DNA of 64,000 nt from CAWEYO01 sp963813315 (lineage in GTDB: Bacteria > Pseudomonadota > Alphaproteobacteria > Rhizobiales > Rhizobiaceae). Both the position numbers and the translations under genes were made by a program. The notes beneath the pieces are model-generated. The model saw nothing but the letters and a program-made list of their open reading frames with translations, did not search any database and had not been told where the DNA came from. This document shows positions 27,359-36,369 of the stretch, piece by piece. The DNA is taken from positions 136,392-200,391 of the forward strand of contig CAWEYO010000016.1 of the NCBI GenBank assembly GCA_963813315.1. The letters are read 5' to 3'. Each line of letters opens with the position of its first letter. Position 1 is the first letter of the stretch.

Positions 27359-27756
27359 CTGCTTCCTCCCCTCGCCCTTTATGGTGGGAGCGCAATCTCC
27401 CTTTCAACCGTCCATGTGAGGCCCGCCTGATGAACCGCAGCGTCGCCTGAGAGGCAACTTTGTTGCTCGTAGGCGTGGCGCTAGGCGTTCGGCTGCCGGA
27501 CGAACCATCAAGTTCGCCCGGCAGCACAAGCTACCCGCCACTACTTCATCGCCACACAATCTGGACGCCATCAGCGTGTCGTTCATCTAGAGTGCCTTCG
27601 CGAACGCTGTGCTTGCCAGGATCGTGCTAACAAAGTGCGATTGCCCCGATGGCTGGCATCCTCGCATAGCGGACATTACCGGGCGTTGGCCAGGACATTA
27701 CGGATTTGTAAGAAACGTCGACCCCTCTCGAGATGCCCTTGACCCGGTCGAATTCA
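27359..27756. other. No recognisable gene
   Basis: I see no coding frame with protein-like composition here on either strand, and no palindrome matching the other repeat families. Confidence 0.4.
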
Positions 27757-28045
27757 TTCTGCGCTGTGTCCGAGTTCGAGAAGGCGATGCTGGTCGAGAA
27801 GCTGAAGGGGGCACGCGAGAGAAAGCGCCGCGAGACGGGCAGGAAGGTCGGTGGACGGCAGAACTATGCGGAAATGGAAGGCGGGCCGGAGGTGATCGCG
27901 CTGGCGAAGAAACTGCATCGATATCCGGTCAATGGTAGGCGGAGATCGTTGCGGGAAGTATCTGCTGCACTAGCCGAGGCAGGTTATCTGTCGAGTGCGG
28001 GGACGCCCTATAGTGCCTCCGCCGTCTCGTGCCTGTTGTCATCCA
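27757..28045 (+). pseudogene. C-terminal remnant of a second serine recombinase
   Basis: FEKAMLVEKLKGARERKRRE, then KVGGRQNYAEMEGGPEVIAL and SLREVSAALAEAGYLSSAGT, are the helix E and DNA-binding region of a large-type resolvase. The catalytic half is missing and the frame runs on into unrelated sequence after 28045. Together with the chimera at 26120 it shows at least two recombinase genes lost pieces here. Confidence 0.75.
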
Positions 28046-28123
28046 CCGCCGCCGCTGCGCCGCCCCTGAGGACAATGTCCTGGCTCAGGCCAAGCGGCAG
28101 CTGGCCGAATTGGGGGCGAAAAT

Positions 28124-28633
28124 TTGAGCGAGCAGACTTATCACGAACTGACCGGGCCGGATGGCGAAGTGCTGGGCCAGGTGACCCGCTACCTGCGCAA
28201 GCCGCCAGAGGAGCGGTACTACAGCCACAGCTATGTCAACCACGCCCAGCGGGCCTTCCCGACGCTATGGGAGGCGATGCGCTGGCTGCGGGTCAATGCC
28301 GAGATGGGGCACCGAAGTCCTGACCCTCGCCGGAAGGGTGGGGGTGGCAATGAGGGGCCCACCTTCGCCGCGTTCGCCGATTTCACCCGGACGGTAGATT
28401 TGAGGCTAGCCTCGCATTTTGCTTCAACAGGCGTAAGCCGGGAGGGGCTGTGCCATGACGCGATTTCGTGTAGCTCCGGTGTTTCTGAACGACATTGCCG
28501 GGCACTTGCACGGCTGTGCGGGCATGTGAGCGGCGTCGATCTGAAGGCGGAAGGATCTTGCCGAGGATGGCGACCTGCATGCTTGCGACGGCATGGACCG
28601 GCGGCTAGTCTAGGCGAAATGACTTTCTGTTGA
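28124..28633 (+). CDS. Hypothetical protein, probably extended by a frameshift
   Basis: The TTG start at 28124 gives MSEQTYHELTGPDGEVLGQV, then RYLRKPPEERYYSHSYVNHA and WEAMRWLRVNAEMGH, about 65 protein-like residues. After residue 75 composition becomes non-coding-like. A TGA at 28351 in the +1 frame, inside a hairpin shared with the gene ending at 30333, is probably the original stop. Function is unknown. Confidence 0.45.
   Translation: MSEQTYHELTGPDGEVLGQVTRYLRKPPEERYYSHSYVNHAQRAFPTLWEAMRWLRVNAEMGHRSPDPRRKGGGGNEGPTFAAFADFTRTVDLRLASHFASTGVSREGLCHDAISCSSGVSERHCRALARLCGHVSGVDLKAEGSCRGWRPACLRRHGPAASLGEMTFC
28341..28363. repeat. GGGTGGC...GCCACC hairpin, copy 1
   Basis: GGGGTGGCAATGAGGGGCCC(ACC) can fold into a short stem and matches 30321-30343 at nearly every base. 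Confidence 0.6.
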
Positions 28634-28730
28634 ATTGCCATGCCACTCTGCCTTTTGTAAGTGGGCACGATCCAGTCCGGGCAGCGGTCAACTTTTCGGG
28701 ATCGCGCGCTCAAGCGGAAAGGATGTTGAG

Positions 28731-29411
28731 ATGCCCACGCACCAATCCGAAGGACCCCTGCAGCCAGGGGATCGAGCGCCCAATGTGGTGCTCGATGCGG
28801 TCACGCGTGACGGCAAGGTGGCGATCGATGATTTTCGCGGCCACAAGCCCGTGCTGGTCGGCTTGTACCGTGGATTGCATTGCCCTTTCTGCCGTCGCCA
28901 CATCACAGCCCTGGCGCAACTCGACCCTGCGCTGCGCGAGATGGGGGTCGAAAGCCTTGCCGTAGTGAACACGCCGACCGAGCGGGCGCGCCTTTACTTC
29001 CGCTATCACCCCATGCCGACACTGCTTGCCGCGTCCGACCCGGAACGGGCCTCGCACCGCGCCTTCGGCTTGCCCAACCTCGAATTTACCGAGAACGAGA
29101 CGGAATGGCCACGCAAGGTAGGAATGGACGTAGCAAGGTCCATGCGGGTGGACGCACCTGGCGAATTGCCTGAACCCATGGACCCTATGGCGGCGTCCGA
29201 ATTCCTCAACAAACTGGACGGCTATGAGGTGACCCAAGCCGATCAGCAGATGAGTGCGACCGGGCATGGCCAACTCGTCGGCCATTTCCTGCTCGACCGT
29301 GACGGCATCGTACGCTGGACCTTTACCGAATTCCCCGAAGAAGGCCGGTACATGTTCACCGCCCCGACCCCAGATGAAGTGATGTCCGCCGCTTCCAGGG
29401 TGATGAATTAG
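28731..29411 (+). CDS. Peroxiredoxin-like (AhpC/TSA, redoxin) protein
   Basis: The 226-residue thioredoxin-fold protein begins after GGAAAGGATGTTGAG. It has APNVVLDAVTRDGKVAIDDF, then GLYRGLHCPFCRRHITALAQ with a CxxC pair where a peroxidatic Cys or redox pair would sit, and a C-terminal LDRDGIVRWTFTEFPEEGRY. Members reduce peroxides or disulfides in the cytoplasm; substrate and reductant are unknown. It appears intact and monocistronic. Confidence 0.8.
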   Translation: MPTHQSEGPLQPGDRAPNVVLDAVTRDGKVAIDDFRGHKPVLVGLYRGLHCPFCRRHITALAQLDPALREMGVESLAVVNTPTERARLYFRYHPMPTLLAASDPERASHRAFGLPNLEFTENETEWPRKVGMDVARSMRVDAPGELPEPMDPMAASEFLNKLDGYEVTQADQQMSATGHGQLVGHFLLDRDGIVRWTFTEFPEEGRYMFTAPTPDEVMSAASRVMN

Positions 29412-30003
29412 ACTAGATCGGATCAACGCGCTACTACTGAAGTGGGCGAGCGCCTTGTCCCACAGGACCGGGCGGCGTAAGAGCGGCCATTTTCCCCAAC
29501 GACTGACCCTGCCCGCGCCACTTCACCGCTGTCCCATTATGCGGGCTGCAAATTTCGGCTTTCTTGGCGCTCATGATGTCCAACTTGTGACGTTGGCAGC
29601 CTGGCGGAACGGTATTTCCGCCACGATCCTTCGACAGCCGGAGTCAAGTTGCGGCAGTTCGCCGAATTGGTGGCCAAGCTGATCGCTGCCGCCATGCATC
29701 CTACCGCGAGGAGGGCGAGACGTTCGAAGAGATGCTGCGTCAGCAAGGCTCGCAACTTGCGTTCGGGTATCAGTTGCTTGCTAGCAGCCAATCAGCACTC
29801 GCTTGGTCGAGGTGAAGAGGCATGACCCCAGCGTCACCTTGCGGGCCGTGATCCGCGCTGGTAAGTATCCCTCTGCATCCAGAGAGGGCTTCGGCCCCGC
29901 CAACCAGCCTTGACCGGCAACGGTGGCACGACGATGTGGCCGCATGAGCGGCAACAGTAGGTCGCCAATCCCTCCAGATGCGAGTCAACTCTGGAGGTCC
30001 TTC
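29412..30003. other. No recognisable gene
   Basis: Several short open frames cross this stretch but none has a ribosome site, protein-like composition or family resemblance that I can support. Confidence 0.4.
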
Positions 30004-30333
30004 ATGCTCTCAAGACATGGTTTCCTGAAACGCAGCCCCAAGCACCGCCTGATCGAAGTGCTGGCGGCACGGTGGGTCACCCGGCGCTTTGGCTCCGATG
30101 ACAAGTACGGGACCAAAGCCCGCAATCGCGAGGCCATCGCTGCCTCCATGCGCAACTGGCTCGCTCAGCATGGTCGCCTGCCGAGCGGCACGCACAAGGT
30201 GAAACTGCCGGCAGCGCGGCGGCTGTCGGATGGGGTATACATTTCGCCATATGGGTCGGCCACCTCATCTGGCCGGAGCTACGACGATCCTGTCAACGCT
30301 CGCTGCTGGCAGGCGGAGGTGGGGTGGCAATGA
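30004..30333 (+). CDS. Hypothetical basic protein
   Basis: ATG 30004 follows CTGGAGGTCCTTC. The 109-residue product starts MLSRHGFLKRSPKHRLIEVL and includes RRFGSDDKYGTKARNREAIA and NWLAQHGRLPSGTHKVKL. It is strongly basic and could bind nucleic acid, but I recognise no family. Its stop lies in a hairpin shared with 28341-28363. Confidence 0.45.
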   Translation: MLSRHGFLKRSPKHRLIEVLAARWVTRRFGSDDKYGTKARNREAIAASMRNWLAQHGRLPSGTHKVKLPAARRLSDGVYISPYGSATSSGRSYDDPVNARCWQAEVGWQ

Positions 30334-30343
30334 GGGGCCACCC
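30321..30343. repeat. GGGTGGC...GCCACC hairpin, copy 2
   Basis: GGGGTGGCAATGAGGGGCCA(CCC) repeats the sequence at 28341-28363; the TGA inside it is the stop of the gene at 30004. Confidence 0.6.
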
Positions 30344-30726
30344 GAATATCCAGCTCACGCTTCGTTCGGGCTTGACGACCGGATCGCCTATGCGAAGGAA
30401 GGTGAAGGACTGGCAGTTCAGAAGGGGCGGCCGGCGGGTTGGGGGTTGGGGACTCCCGCCCGACGCTATTTGTCACAGTTGTGGATAGCGGCTGACCCTC
30501 ACGGCCATGGCCGAGCAGCGGGAACCATTTTCATGCCGCGCAATTATCAGAGCGTTTCTGCTCCCTTCCTCTCGGGGAAGCGCAGACAAGCGAGGCGAGG
30601 TTCTGGATCAGTCATCCAGCTTTGTCGGAACCTCGGCGTATTTTCTGGACAAGGGATGTGGCGCATTGATCAGATACGGGGCCCGTGCGAAACCACTTTG
30701 CTTGGGCCGGCGAGAAGGAGACGAAG
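30334..30726. other. No recognisable gene; leader of the BA14K gene
   Basis: No supported coding frame. The last 12 bases (GAGAAGGAGACGAAG) hold a strong ribosome site for the BA14K gene. Confidence 0.4.
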
Positions 30727-31155
30727 ATGAACCGTATTGTAAAATCCGCCATCCTCGGCGTGGCGGTCGCGGCAACGACGCTGACTGCTATCCCGGCAGC
30801 GAATGCCGGCAACAACTGGAACCACTATTACGGCAACTACCATGGCTCGAACGGAGACGCTATCGCCGCCGGCGTGATCGGCCTTGCGGCCGGCGCGATC
30901 ATCGGGGGCATTTTGGCTCAGCCGACCTATCGCTCGCCAGTGTACGCCGACCCTTACCGCTATCAGAACTTGGGACCGGTCGGCGGCTACTACGCGAACG
31001 GCTACTATCAGGAGCCTGTCTACGCCCGCCGTTCGCTTCAGCCGTGGAGCCGCGGTTGGTACAACTACTGCAGCAACCGCTACCGCAGCTTCAATCCGCG
31101 CACCGGAACTTTTTTCGGTTATGATGGCCGCGAGCATTTCTGCACCGCTGGCTGA
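30727..31155 (+). CDS. BA14K-family secreted/envelope protein
   Basis: The 142-residue protein has a signal peptide (MNRIVKSAILGVAVAATTLT ending at PAANA, about residue 27), a glycine-rich hydrophobic stretch (AAGVIGLAAGAIIGGILA, ~47-64) and Tyr/Asn-rich repeats. It ends in the BA14K signature around CSNRYRSFNPRTGTFFGYDG with Cys in FCTAG. BA14K is known in Brucella as a lectin-like, immunoreactive envelope protein; rhizobial roles are unclear. The start at 30727 follows GGAGACGAAG. Confidence 0.85.
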   Translation: MNRIVKSAILGVAVAATTLTAIPAANAGNNWNHYYGNYHGSNGDAIAAGVIGLAAGAIIGGILAQPTYRSPVYADPYRYQNLGPVGGYYANGYYQEPVYARRSLQPWSRGWYNYCSNRYRSFNPRTGTFFGYDGREHFCTAG

Positions 31156-31236
31156 GGCAAGTTGGTATACAGCGTCGTCGCGGCAGCCGCGGAAGGGAAA
31201 TCAAACTTCTTCCGCGCCGCGCCTAGTTCCGGCTTG

Positions 31237-31434
31237 TCATTCCGGCTTGTCATAAAGCGGCTTCCGGCTTTCTGGCTCCGCTCTCTTCTTCGCCACTAGG
31301 CTCAGATGCTCGCCCTTCGTCGTGATCGGTACGCTGTAGCCATGCAGCCGGACGGTGACGCTGCCGTCCTCATGAACCAGCGTCACCTCGCCTTGCATGG
31401 CGATGGTGTCGCCTTCCGATAGTTTCGCTGCCAT
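31237..31434 (-). CDS. Small hypothetical protein, SH3-like
   Basis: The 65-residue product (MAAKLSEGDTIAMQGEVTLV, then DGSVTVRLHGYSVPITTKGE) has alternating beta-type sequence, as in small barrel proteins. ATG 31434 follows GGAGGGCAGTCAA. I recall similar short proteins annotated only as hypothetical in Mesorhizobium. Confidence 0.6.
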   Translation of the reverse strand: MAAKLSEGDTIAMQGEVTLVHEDGSVTVRLHGYSVPITTKGEHLSLVAKKRAEPESRKPLYDKPE

Positions 31435-31550
31435 TTGACTGCCCTCCGGCACTGTGCGCGGGACGGCTGTCAGCGCGCGCGAGCTGCAATGAGTCGGGCT
31501 ATGATACGCTCGGCCGATGTGCCAACACGGGCCACGCAGCCAGCCTTAGT

Positions 31551-31928
31551 TTACGGGGAAAATCGGGCGTCACAGACAGACGTGCCGATGACTTTGACCT
31601 TGAGTGTTGCTTCTACTGAAACACCCTCACCGGGGCTGAGGGTTATTTCGCCAAGAATTGCCTCCTCTCCCGGATTGGCTTCGAACTCGCCGCCTTGGGT
31701 GATTTCTGACGTGCCGCCGACACCTGATTTTACGATCACGAGATCATACTCACCAGTTGTCCGGATGTGGCTGGTTGCCACCGCCTCAAGCCGAAGGTCG
31801 CCGGAGGATTGGCGCGATCGGATTTCACACGCCACGTCAAGCGCGGCTTCCATTGCCATGGCAACCGTTCCGTTCGCTACGGTGAATGAAGCCAAGAGCA
31901 GGGGGAAATATCCACGAATTGTCGGCAT
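31551..31928 (-). CDS. CsgH-like curli assembly chaperone
   Basis: The 125-residue protein has a signal peptide (MPTIRGYFPLLLASFTVANG ...AMA). A beta-sandwich domain follows with CEIRSRQSSGDLRLEAVATS, GEYDLVIVKSGVGGTSEI and TLSPGEGVSVEATLKVKV, the pattern of alphaproteobacterial CsgH. CsgH keeps curlin from polymerising in the periplasm. It lies directly after a curlin gene on the same strand. ATG 31928 has GAGG nearby; ATG 31940 is an alternative. No secretion pore CsgG is in the window. Confidence 0.75.
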   Translation of the reverse strand: MPTIRGYFPLLLASFTVANGTVAMAMEAALDVACEIRSRQSSGDLRLEAVATSHIRTTGEYDLVIVKSGVGGTSEITQGGEFEANPGEEAILGEITLSPGEGVSVEATLKVKVIGTSVCDARFSP

Positions 31929-32001
31929 CTCAAGCCTCATGTGGCTACGCCCGCAGTGAAAAGCGCAGGGTACCTCTCGCCCCTCCCACGCGTCCGTCTG
32001 C

Positions 32002-32439
32002 CTAGTATCCACCTTGAATGATCACCGAGATGTTGCCGTTGCCGGACTGGTAGGTTTCCGCCTGCTGTCCACTACCGACCTGAATGGTTCCGGCAACATT
32101 GCGACGACCCGTCTGCTGTGTGACGGCTCTGTGGCCACTGCCTATCTGAGCGTGGCCAGCAATGTTTCTGGAGCCGTGCTGATATATTTCCGACAGGTTG
32201 CGTCGGCCGACTTGACCGCTCACAGCGAGATTGCGGTTGCCCAGTTGCTCAGCAAGCACCCTGTTGAACTTGCCGCGTTGGTGGAAGACCATCTTGTTCC
32301 GTTTGCCCTTCTGGTGGGCAGCAGCTCCATTCTGAAACCCGTACTGCTCGATGATGACCTTGTTGCCCGCGAAGGCCGGGGCAACATTGGCAGTATACAG
32401 GATCGCGAGTGCGCCGAGGCTCATCAAAGTCCGTTTCAT
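32002..32439 (-). CDS. Curlin-repeat protein (CsgA/CsgB-like amyloid subunit)
   Basis: The 145-residue protein has a signal peptide (MKRTLMSLGALAILYTANVA, then PAFA) and about five curlin repeats with Q..G..N spacing (HQRGKFNRVLAEQLGNRN, YQHGSRNIAGHAQIGSG, TYQSGNGNISVIIQ). Such proteins are exported and form extracellular amyloid fibres for adhesion and biofilm. It is followed by the CsgH-like gene, forming a two-gene unit. CsgE, CsgF and CsgG are not nearby. Confidence 0.85.
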   Translation of the reverse strand: MKRTLMSLGALAILYTANVAPAFAGNKVIIEQYGFQNGAAAHQKGKRNKMVFHQRGKFNRVLAEQLGNRNLAVSGQVGRRNLSEIYQHGSRNIAGHAQIGSGHRAVTQQTGRRNVAGTIQVGSGQQAETYQSGNGNISVIIQGGY

Positions 32440-33023
32440 GTCTTCTCTCCGATCTGCAGTGGACCCACGCCTCGTGGTCCTGGTTGCTGATGGACGGAGG
32501 TATAGAGGCGCCCCACTGATCCGGCTCTGAACAGGAGGTTCATTTGCTGTTCATTGTCGGCGTACGCCCGCCACCAGTAGCGGGCATTGCCACCTATCTA
32601 CCGTATGAAGTTCAGCGCACAGGCGTTGAACCACCGGGCAGCCTCAATGCAAAGCAGGGCGTGCGCGATCAGGAAAGCCGTCGGTAGAAGCACCGGGCGA
32701 TCCTAGCGGGTCTATGTCGAGCGCGTCACCGTTAACGAGGACGGCCAAGCCATTGCCGGGCCGGTCATCCGTGGGGGGAGGCGAAGAAAGTGGCGATTAA
32801 GCCCGACGCTGCACGACGAAGAGCAAGCGCAGCCGCGTCACCTGTCGGGCACCGGCGGTGAAGGCAAGCACGTGTGCCGGATGCACTGTGCCAGGGCTGG
32901 AGCACCTCAAGGACATGCGGCGAAGATAGGTGGCGAGAAGCGGGAATTCAAAGGCGTGCCATGACGCAGCGGAACGAATTGGACTGTCAAGCATTTGGGA
33001 GATATGGCCAAAGGAGTACGACA
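32440..33023. other. No recognisable gene
   Basis: Upstream region of the curlin gene at one end and a strong AAAGGAGTACG ribosome site at the other. Nothing coding can be supported between them. Confidence 0.4.
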
Positions 33024-33212
33024 ATGGCCAGAGAGAATATCAGCGCAAAGAAAGCGATGCAGGCTTACAACTCGGGCGCAAAAGCCGCCCTGCACGGGTG
33101 GAGCGAGGAAAGCAATCCCTACAGACCGGGCACATACGATTACAGTGACTGGCTGGCCGGGTTTGAAGACTTCGCGGAGGAAGATGACTTCCTTGACGCG
33201 AACTTTGCCTGA
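33024..33212 (+). CDS. Rmf/CrpP-like small protein
   Basis: The 62-residue protein (MARENISAKKAMQAYNSGAK, then AALHGWSEESNPYRP and DWLAGFEDF) fits the ribosome-modulation-factor-like fold: Ala-Tyr-x-x-Gly near the start, NPY in the middle and Trp-Leu-x-Gly-Phe/Trp at the end. Family members bind ribosomes or occur as CrpP-like proteins. The role here is unproven. ATG 33024 follows AAAGGAGTACGACA. Confidence 0.6.
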   Translation: MARENISAKKAMQAYNSGAKAALHGWSEESNPYRPGTYDYSDWLAGFEDFAEEDDFLDANFA

Positions 33213-33388
33213 TCGCTAAGTGGACTATTCCGCTTTCGCTCAAGCCGATTGGAGGCCGAGCCGGTCGACGACCTGCCGCGCGGATAGTCAACGAACTGCA
33301 AGAAGATAATCCCGTGCACGAGGCTGAAATCAATCGCAGCAGATTGACAGTAGAACCATCACCTGTGTGAAAGGGAAGGGGGAGGGGA

Positions 33389-33712
33389 ATGGCCATGTTG
33401 TGAATTCTGACCGCCACGCTGTTTGTGGCAGGTCCTGCCTGTGCCGTCGACCTGAGCAATTCGCCGGAGATGCAGTCAAACCTTGTCATGCCGGTGAGTC
33501 GCGTCTCGCGTGCCGACCGGCCGACGGTCGACCGCTGCAACGGCGCCAACCCGGTCTCGATCTCGTCGACGCTGCGCAAGGCGGAGCGCGGCACCGCCGA
33601 CGGTCAGCATACCGCCACCCTACTGGTCAAGATCAAGTATTTGCGCCAGGGCGGTATTGAGCCGCGACAGGCGACCATCAAAGGCACCGTCAGCGTGGTG
33701 CCGGTCCGCTGA
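33389..33712 (+). pseudogene. Secreted hypothetical protein with a stop in the signal peptide
   Basis: ATG 33389 follows an excellent GGGGGAGGGG site and reads Met-Ala-Met-Leu then TGA at 33401. The same frame continues with a signal-peptide-like ILTATLFVAGPACA and mature VDLSNSPEMQSNLVMPVSRV, ending VVPVR at 33712. One substitution in codon 5 would restore the protein. Translation could restart at ATT, CTG or GTG codons inside the signal peptide. Family unknown. Confidence 0.55.
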
Positions 33713-33845
33713 CAAATCGCCCGAATCGAATCGCGAAGCGCAAGCGTCGACATCCGCACGGATCTCGACGGTCTGTGGGCCACGCGCCAGACTAAGCCGC
33801 ACGCACGCGATCAAGCCCTGCTCTAATTAGGCCTTACTGCCACGC

Positions 33846-34229
33846 TTGCCTTTGCCCCTCATGCTGGCAGCCACCGCCGCTGGCGTCACATTGATCTACC
33901 GGTACGGGCCAAGTCGCGAACCGGCGAAGCTGCGCTGGCTGACCTGGGGAGCCGCACTGGCGTCGGTCGTCTGGATCGTCGCCTCGTGGGCCTTCTCCTT
34001 CTACCTGCAGAACTTTGCCGACTACAACGCGACCTACGGCACATTGGGCGCCGTCATCGGCTTCATGGTCTGGACCTGGATTTCTGTCATCATCCTGCTC
34101 TGCGGCGCTGAACTCAACGCCGAGATGGAACACCAGACCGCAAGGGATTCCACCACCGGGCCGCCAAAACCGATGGGGCAGCGCGGCGCCGTCATGGCCG
34201 ATACGGTTGGAAAGACGGCGGACGAATGA
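33846..34229 (+). pseudogene. C-terminal fragment of a YihY/BrkB-family membrane protein
   Basis: The 127 residues contain IYRYGPSREPAKLRWLTWGA, ASVVWIVASWAFSFYLQNFA and FMVWTWISVIILLCGAELNA, the last three helices and end of a YihY protein (family length ~280-320). The N-terminal half is missing and no start is evident. It is a truncated remnant next to another truncated gene at 35044. Confidence 0.8.
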
Positions 34230-34491
34230 GTGGTGAGGCCGTGCCTTAACTACTGCCGACACCACTCCGTTTTGGTAGCGATTGAGGAGAGCAGTGGGGC
34301 AGAGTGATGGTCAGGCAAGGCAAGAACATGAACGCGAGCGGCGAGCGGACACGGTCTTTGTGGATGGGTGTTGAAGTCGCCCCAAACGCCGCTCGGCTTG
34401 GCAGCAATCAGCCACCCGATCCGAAGAATGATTGGGAACTGTGCCCAAAGTTGTCCGTTCTCAGTGGCAACCGTCATTCGGGAGGACAAAA

Positions 34492-34980
34492 ATGCCAACC
34501 TCAAACGAACTGGAAGCTAAATTCTGGAGGGCCCTGAAGTCGGACATGACCGTGATGCTTGGACTTGACGGTGTCGAGGACGGACATACAAGACCGATGA
34601 CCGCGCAGATCGAGGGCGAAGAAGGCGGTCCCATCTGGTTCTTCACGGCCAAGGACAACATGCTCGTGCGGCAGGTAGGAACGGGATCGCGCGCAATCGC
34701 GACATTCGCCTCGAAAGGACACGACCTGTTTGCAGCGCTGCACGGTCGCCTCAATGTCGACACCGATCGTGCGGTCGTCGACAGGCTATGGAACCGCTAT
34801 GTCGCCGCCTGGTATGAGGGAGGCAAGGACGATCCAAAGCTTGCACTCCTTAGAATGGACCCGGAAAGCACACAAATCTGGCTGGACGGCTCCAGTCTGG
34901 TAGCCGGGATCAAGATCATGCTCGGATTCGATCCCAAGGAAGAATACAAGGACAACGTCGCCAAGGTGCGACTGGACTGA
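34492..34980 (+). CDS. Pyridoxamine 5'-phosphate oxidase-fold general stress protein
   Basis: The 162-residue split-barrel protein (ELEAKFWRALKSDMTVMLGL, IWFFTAKDNMLVRQ, WYEGGKDDPKLALLRMDPES) matches the general-stress-protein-26-like branch that binds flavin. ATG 34492 follows GGAGGACAAAA. It is intact, with neighbours that are also stress related. Confidence 0.85.
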   Translation: MPTSNELEAKFWRALKSDMTVMLGLDGVEDGHTRPMTAQIEGEEGGPIWFFTAKDNMLVRQVGTGSRAIATFASKGHDLFAALHGRLNVDTDRAVVDRLWNRYVAAWYEGGKDDPKLALLRMDPESTQIWLDGSSLVAGIKIMLGFDPKEEYKDNVAKVRLD

Positions 34981-35043
34981 ACAGGGATCGCAGCGGGAGC
35001 CTCGATACGCAGGCGCACCGAACACCCGTCACCTCTGCCGGAG

Positions 35044-35319
35044 TCCATCCTGATTACAGCGAAACGAGAACTGAAAACGGGCTACTCCATCTGGCAGGCC
35101 GCGAGGACGCAGTCTGTACCCGTTTCGAAGCTGGATGCGGACGTCCGCGCTGACGTCGTCATTGTTGGAGCCGGCATTTTCAGGGGCATTGATCGCCGAG
35201 ACGAGACGCTTACCGCGGAAGGTACTCGGTGATCGTTTTGGATTGGCGCGGGCCAGCGCAAGGCTCCACTGACGTCGGTACTGCACTCGTTCTCTACGAG
35301 ATTGACGAGCCGTTGCCGC
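35044..35319 (+). pseudogene. N-terminal remnant of an FAD-dependent oxidoreductase
   Basis: The plus strand encodes ITAKRELKTGYSIWQAARTQ, then SVPVSKLDADVRADVVIVGAG (an FAD-binding GxGxxG lead-in). After extra T near 35180 it continues SGALIAET in the next frame, and after a further indel SVIVLDWRGPAQGSTDVGT and LVLYEIDEPL. This is the first ~90 residues of a ~400-residue flavoprotein; the rest is gone. Confidence 0.7.
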
Positions 35320-35419
35320 AGACAGGTGTGTGGCGTACGGCAATGCCAGACTCCCTCAAAGACTAAGCCCCGGCACCGTCTCGACAGCGCCCAGTCACCT
35401 CGAGAAGGCAGGACACCAG

Positions 35420-36145
35420 ATGAACGACCCCGTTACCGCATTTGACTTTGGCCGCATGCTCTTTGGCGACGAACCACCGCTCTTTCTTTTAGAGATCGCG
35501 GTTCGGACTGTCGTGATCTACGTCTACACGCTCGTTCTGATCCGCTGGATCGGAAGCAGATCGATTGCGCAGCTTTCGCTCGTCGAGTTCTTGTTGGTGA
35601 TCGCGCTGGGATCTGCAGTTGGCGACGCCATGTTCTACCCCGACGTGCCGCTCGTCCATTGCATTGTCGTGATCACGGTCGTGGTCCTTCTCGACAAGGC
35701 CCTCAGCTATGTGGTCGCGCGCAACCCGCGCCTGGAGGATGTCATTGAGGGAAAGAGCGTGGAGGTGGTCCGGAATGGGGTCATCATGCGTCGCGCCCTT
35801 GAAGGGCTGAATTTTGGACATGACGAGTTGTTCGAGCAGCTGCGTCTGAAGGACGTCGAACATCTCGGTCAAGTGCGGGCAGCCTATCTTGAAACAAATG
35901 GCATGCTATCTGTTTTCAGGGCAATCCCAGGGTCCGAACGACCCGGATTGTCCATCGACCCGCCATGGGATGTGAGGGAGCCCGGCAGGATCGAAGCCGG
36001 GGCGACGACGCCCCACGAGGGCCTGTTCGCCTGCGCGAAATGCGGAAGCGTAATGGAAACTGCTGCGAACAAGGAGTTGCCGGTGTGTCCAGGCTGCGCC
36101 GGCATCGTCTGGCATATTGTGCAGCCCGACGAAACAGGCAGTTAG
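35420..36145 (+). CDS. DUF421 (YetF-type) membrane protein with C-terminal zinc ribbon
   Basis: The 241-residue protein has three N-terminal membrane helices (FLLEIAVRTVVIYVYTLVLI, LSLVEFLLVIALGSAVGDAM, CIVVITVVVLLDKALSYVV). The cytoplasmic DUF421 domain follows (GKSVEVVRNGVIMRRALEGL), then a tail with CAKCG ... CPGC, which should bind zinc. YetF homologues contribute to envelope or spore stress in Bacillus. ATG 35420 follows GAAGGCAGGACACCAG. Confidence 0.85.
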   Translation: MNDPVTAFDFGRMLFGDEPPLFLLEIAVRTVVIYVYTLVLIRWIGSRSIAQLSLVEFLLVIALGSAVGDAMFYPDVPLVHCIVVITVVVLLDKALSYVVARNPRLEDVIEGKSVEVVRNGVIMRRALEGLNFGHDELFEQLRLKDVEHLGQVRAAYLETNGMLSVFRAIPGSERPGLSIDPPWDVREPGRIEAGATTPHEGLFACAKCGSVMETAANKELPVCPGCAGIVWHIVQPDETGS

Positions 36146-36369
36146 GAACTAGCATCAGGCTTCAGGGTTGATGCGGTCGCCAGCGCCGTCGTTTGGCGGA
36201 TACTATTTGTGTCCCTGGTCTAATTTCCCGGGCTTGCGGCGTGACGCTGGTGCGAGTTGGCCGACGAGAGTAACCGTTGTCATGTAACCAAACTGCCAGC
36301 TCGGCGTTTCGTTCAACGCCGTGGCAATGCTCCGCTGACGGCGTCGTTCGAGGATGTCAGGATTGCTAA

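Noticed and set aside
30685..31137. Minus-strand frame opposite the BA14K gene
   Set aside because: The plus-strand signal peptide and BA14K motif settle the coding strand.
35029..35343. Minus-strand 104-codon frame
   Set aside because: The plus strand here matches an FAD-oxidoreductase N-terminus, which explains the conservation.
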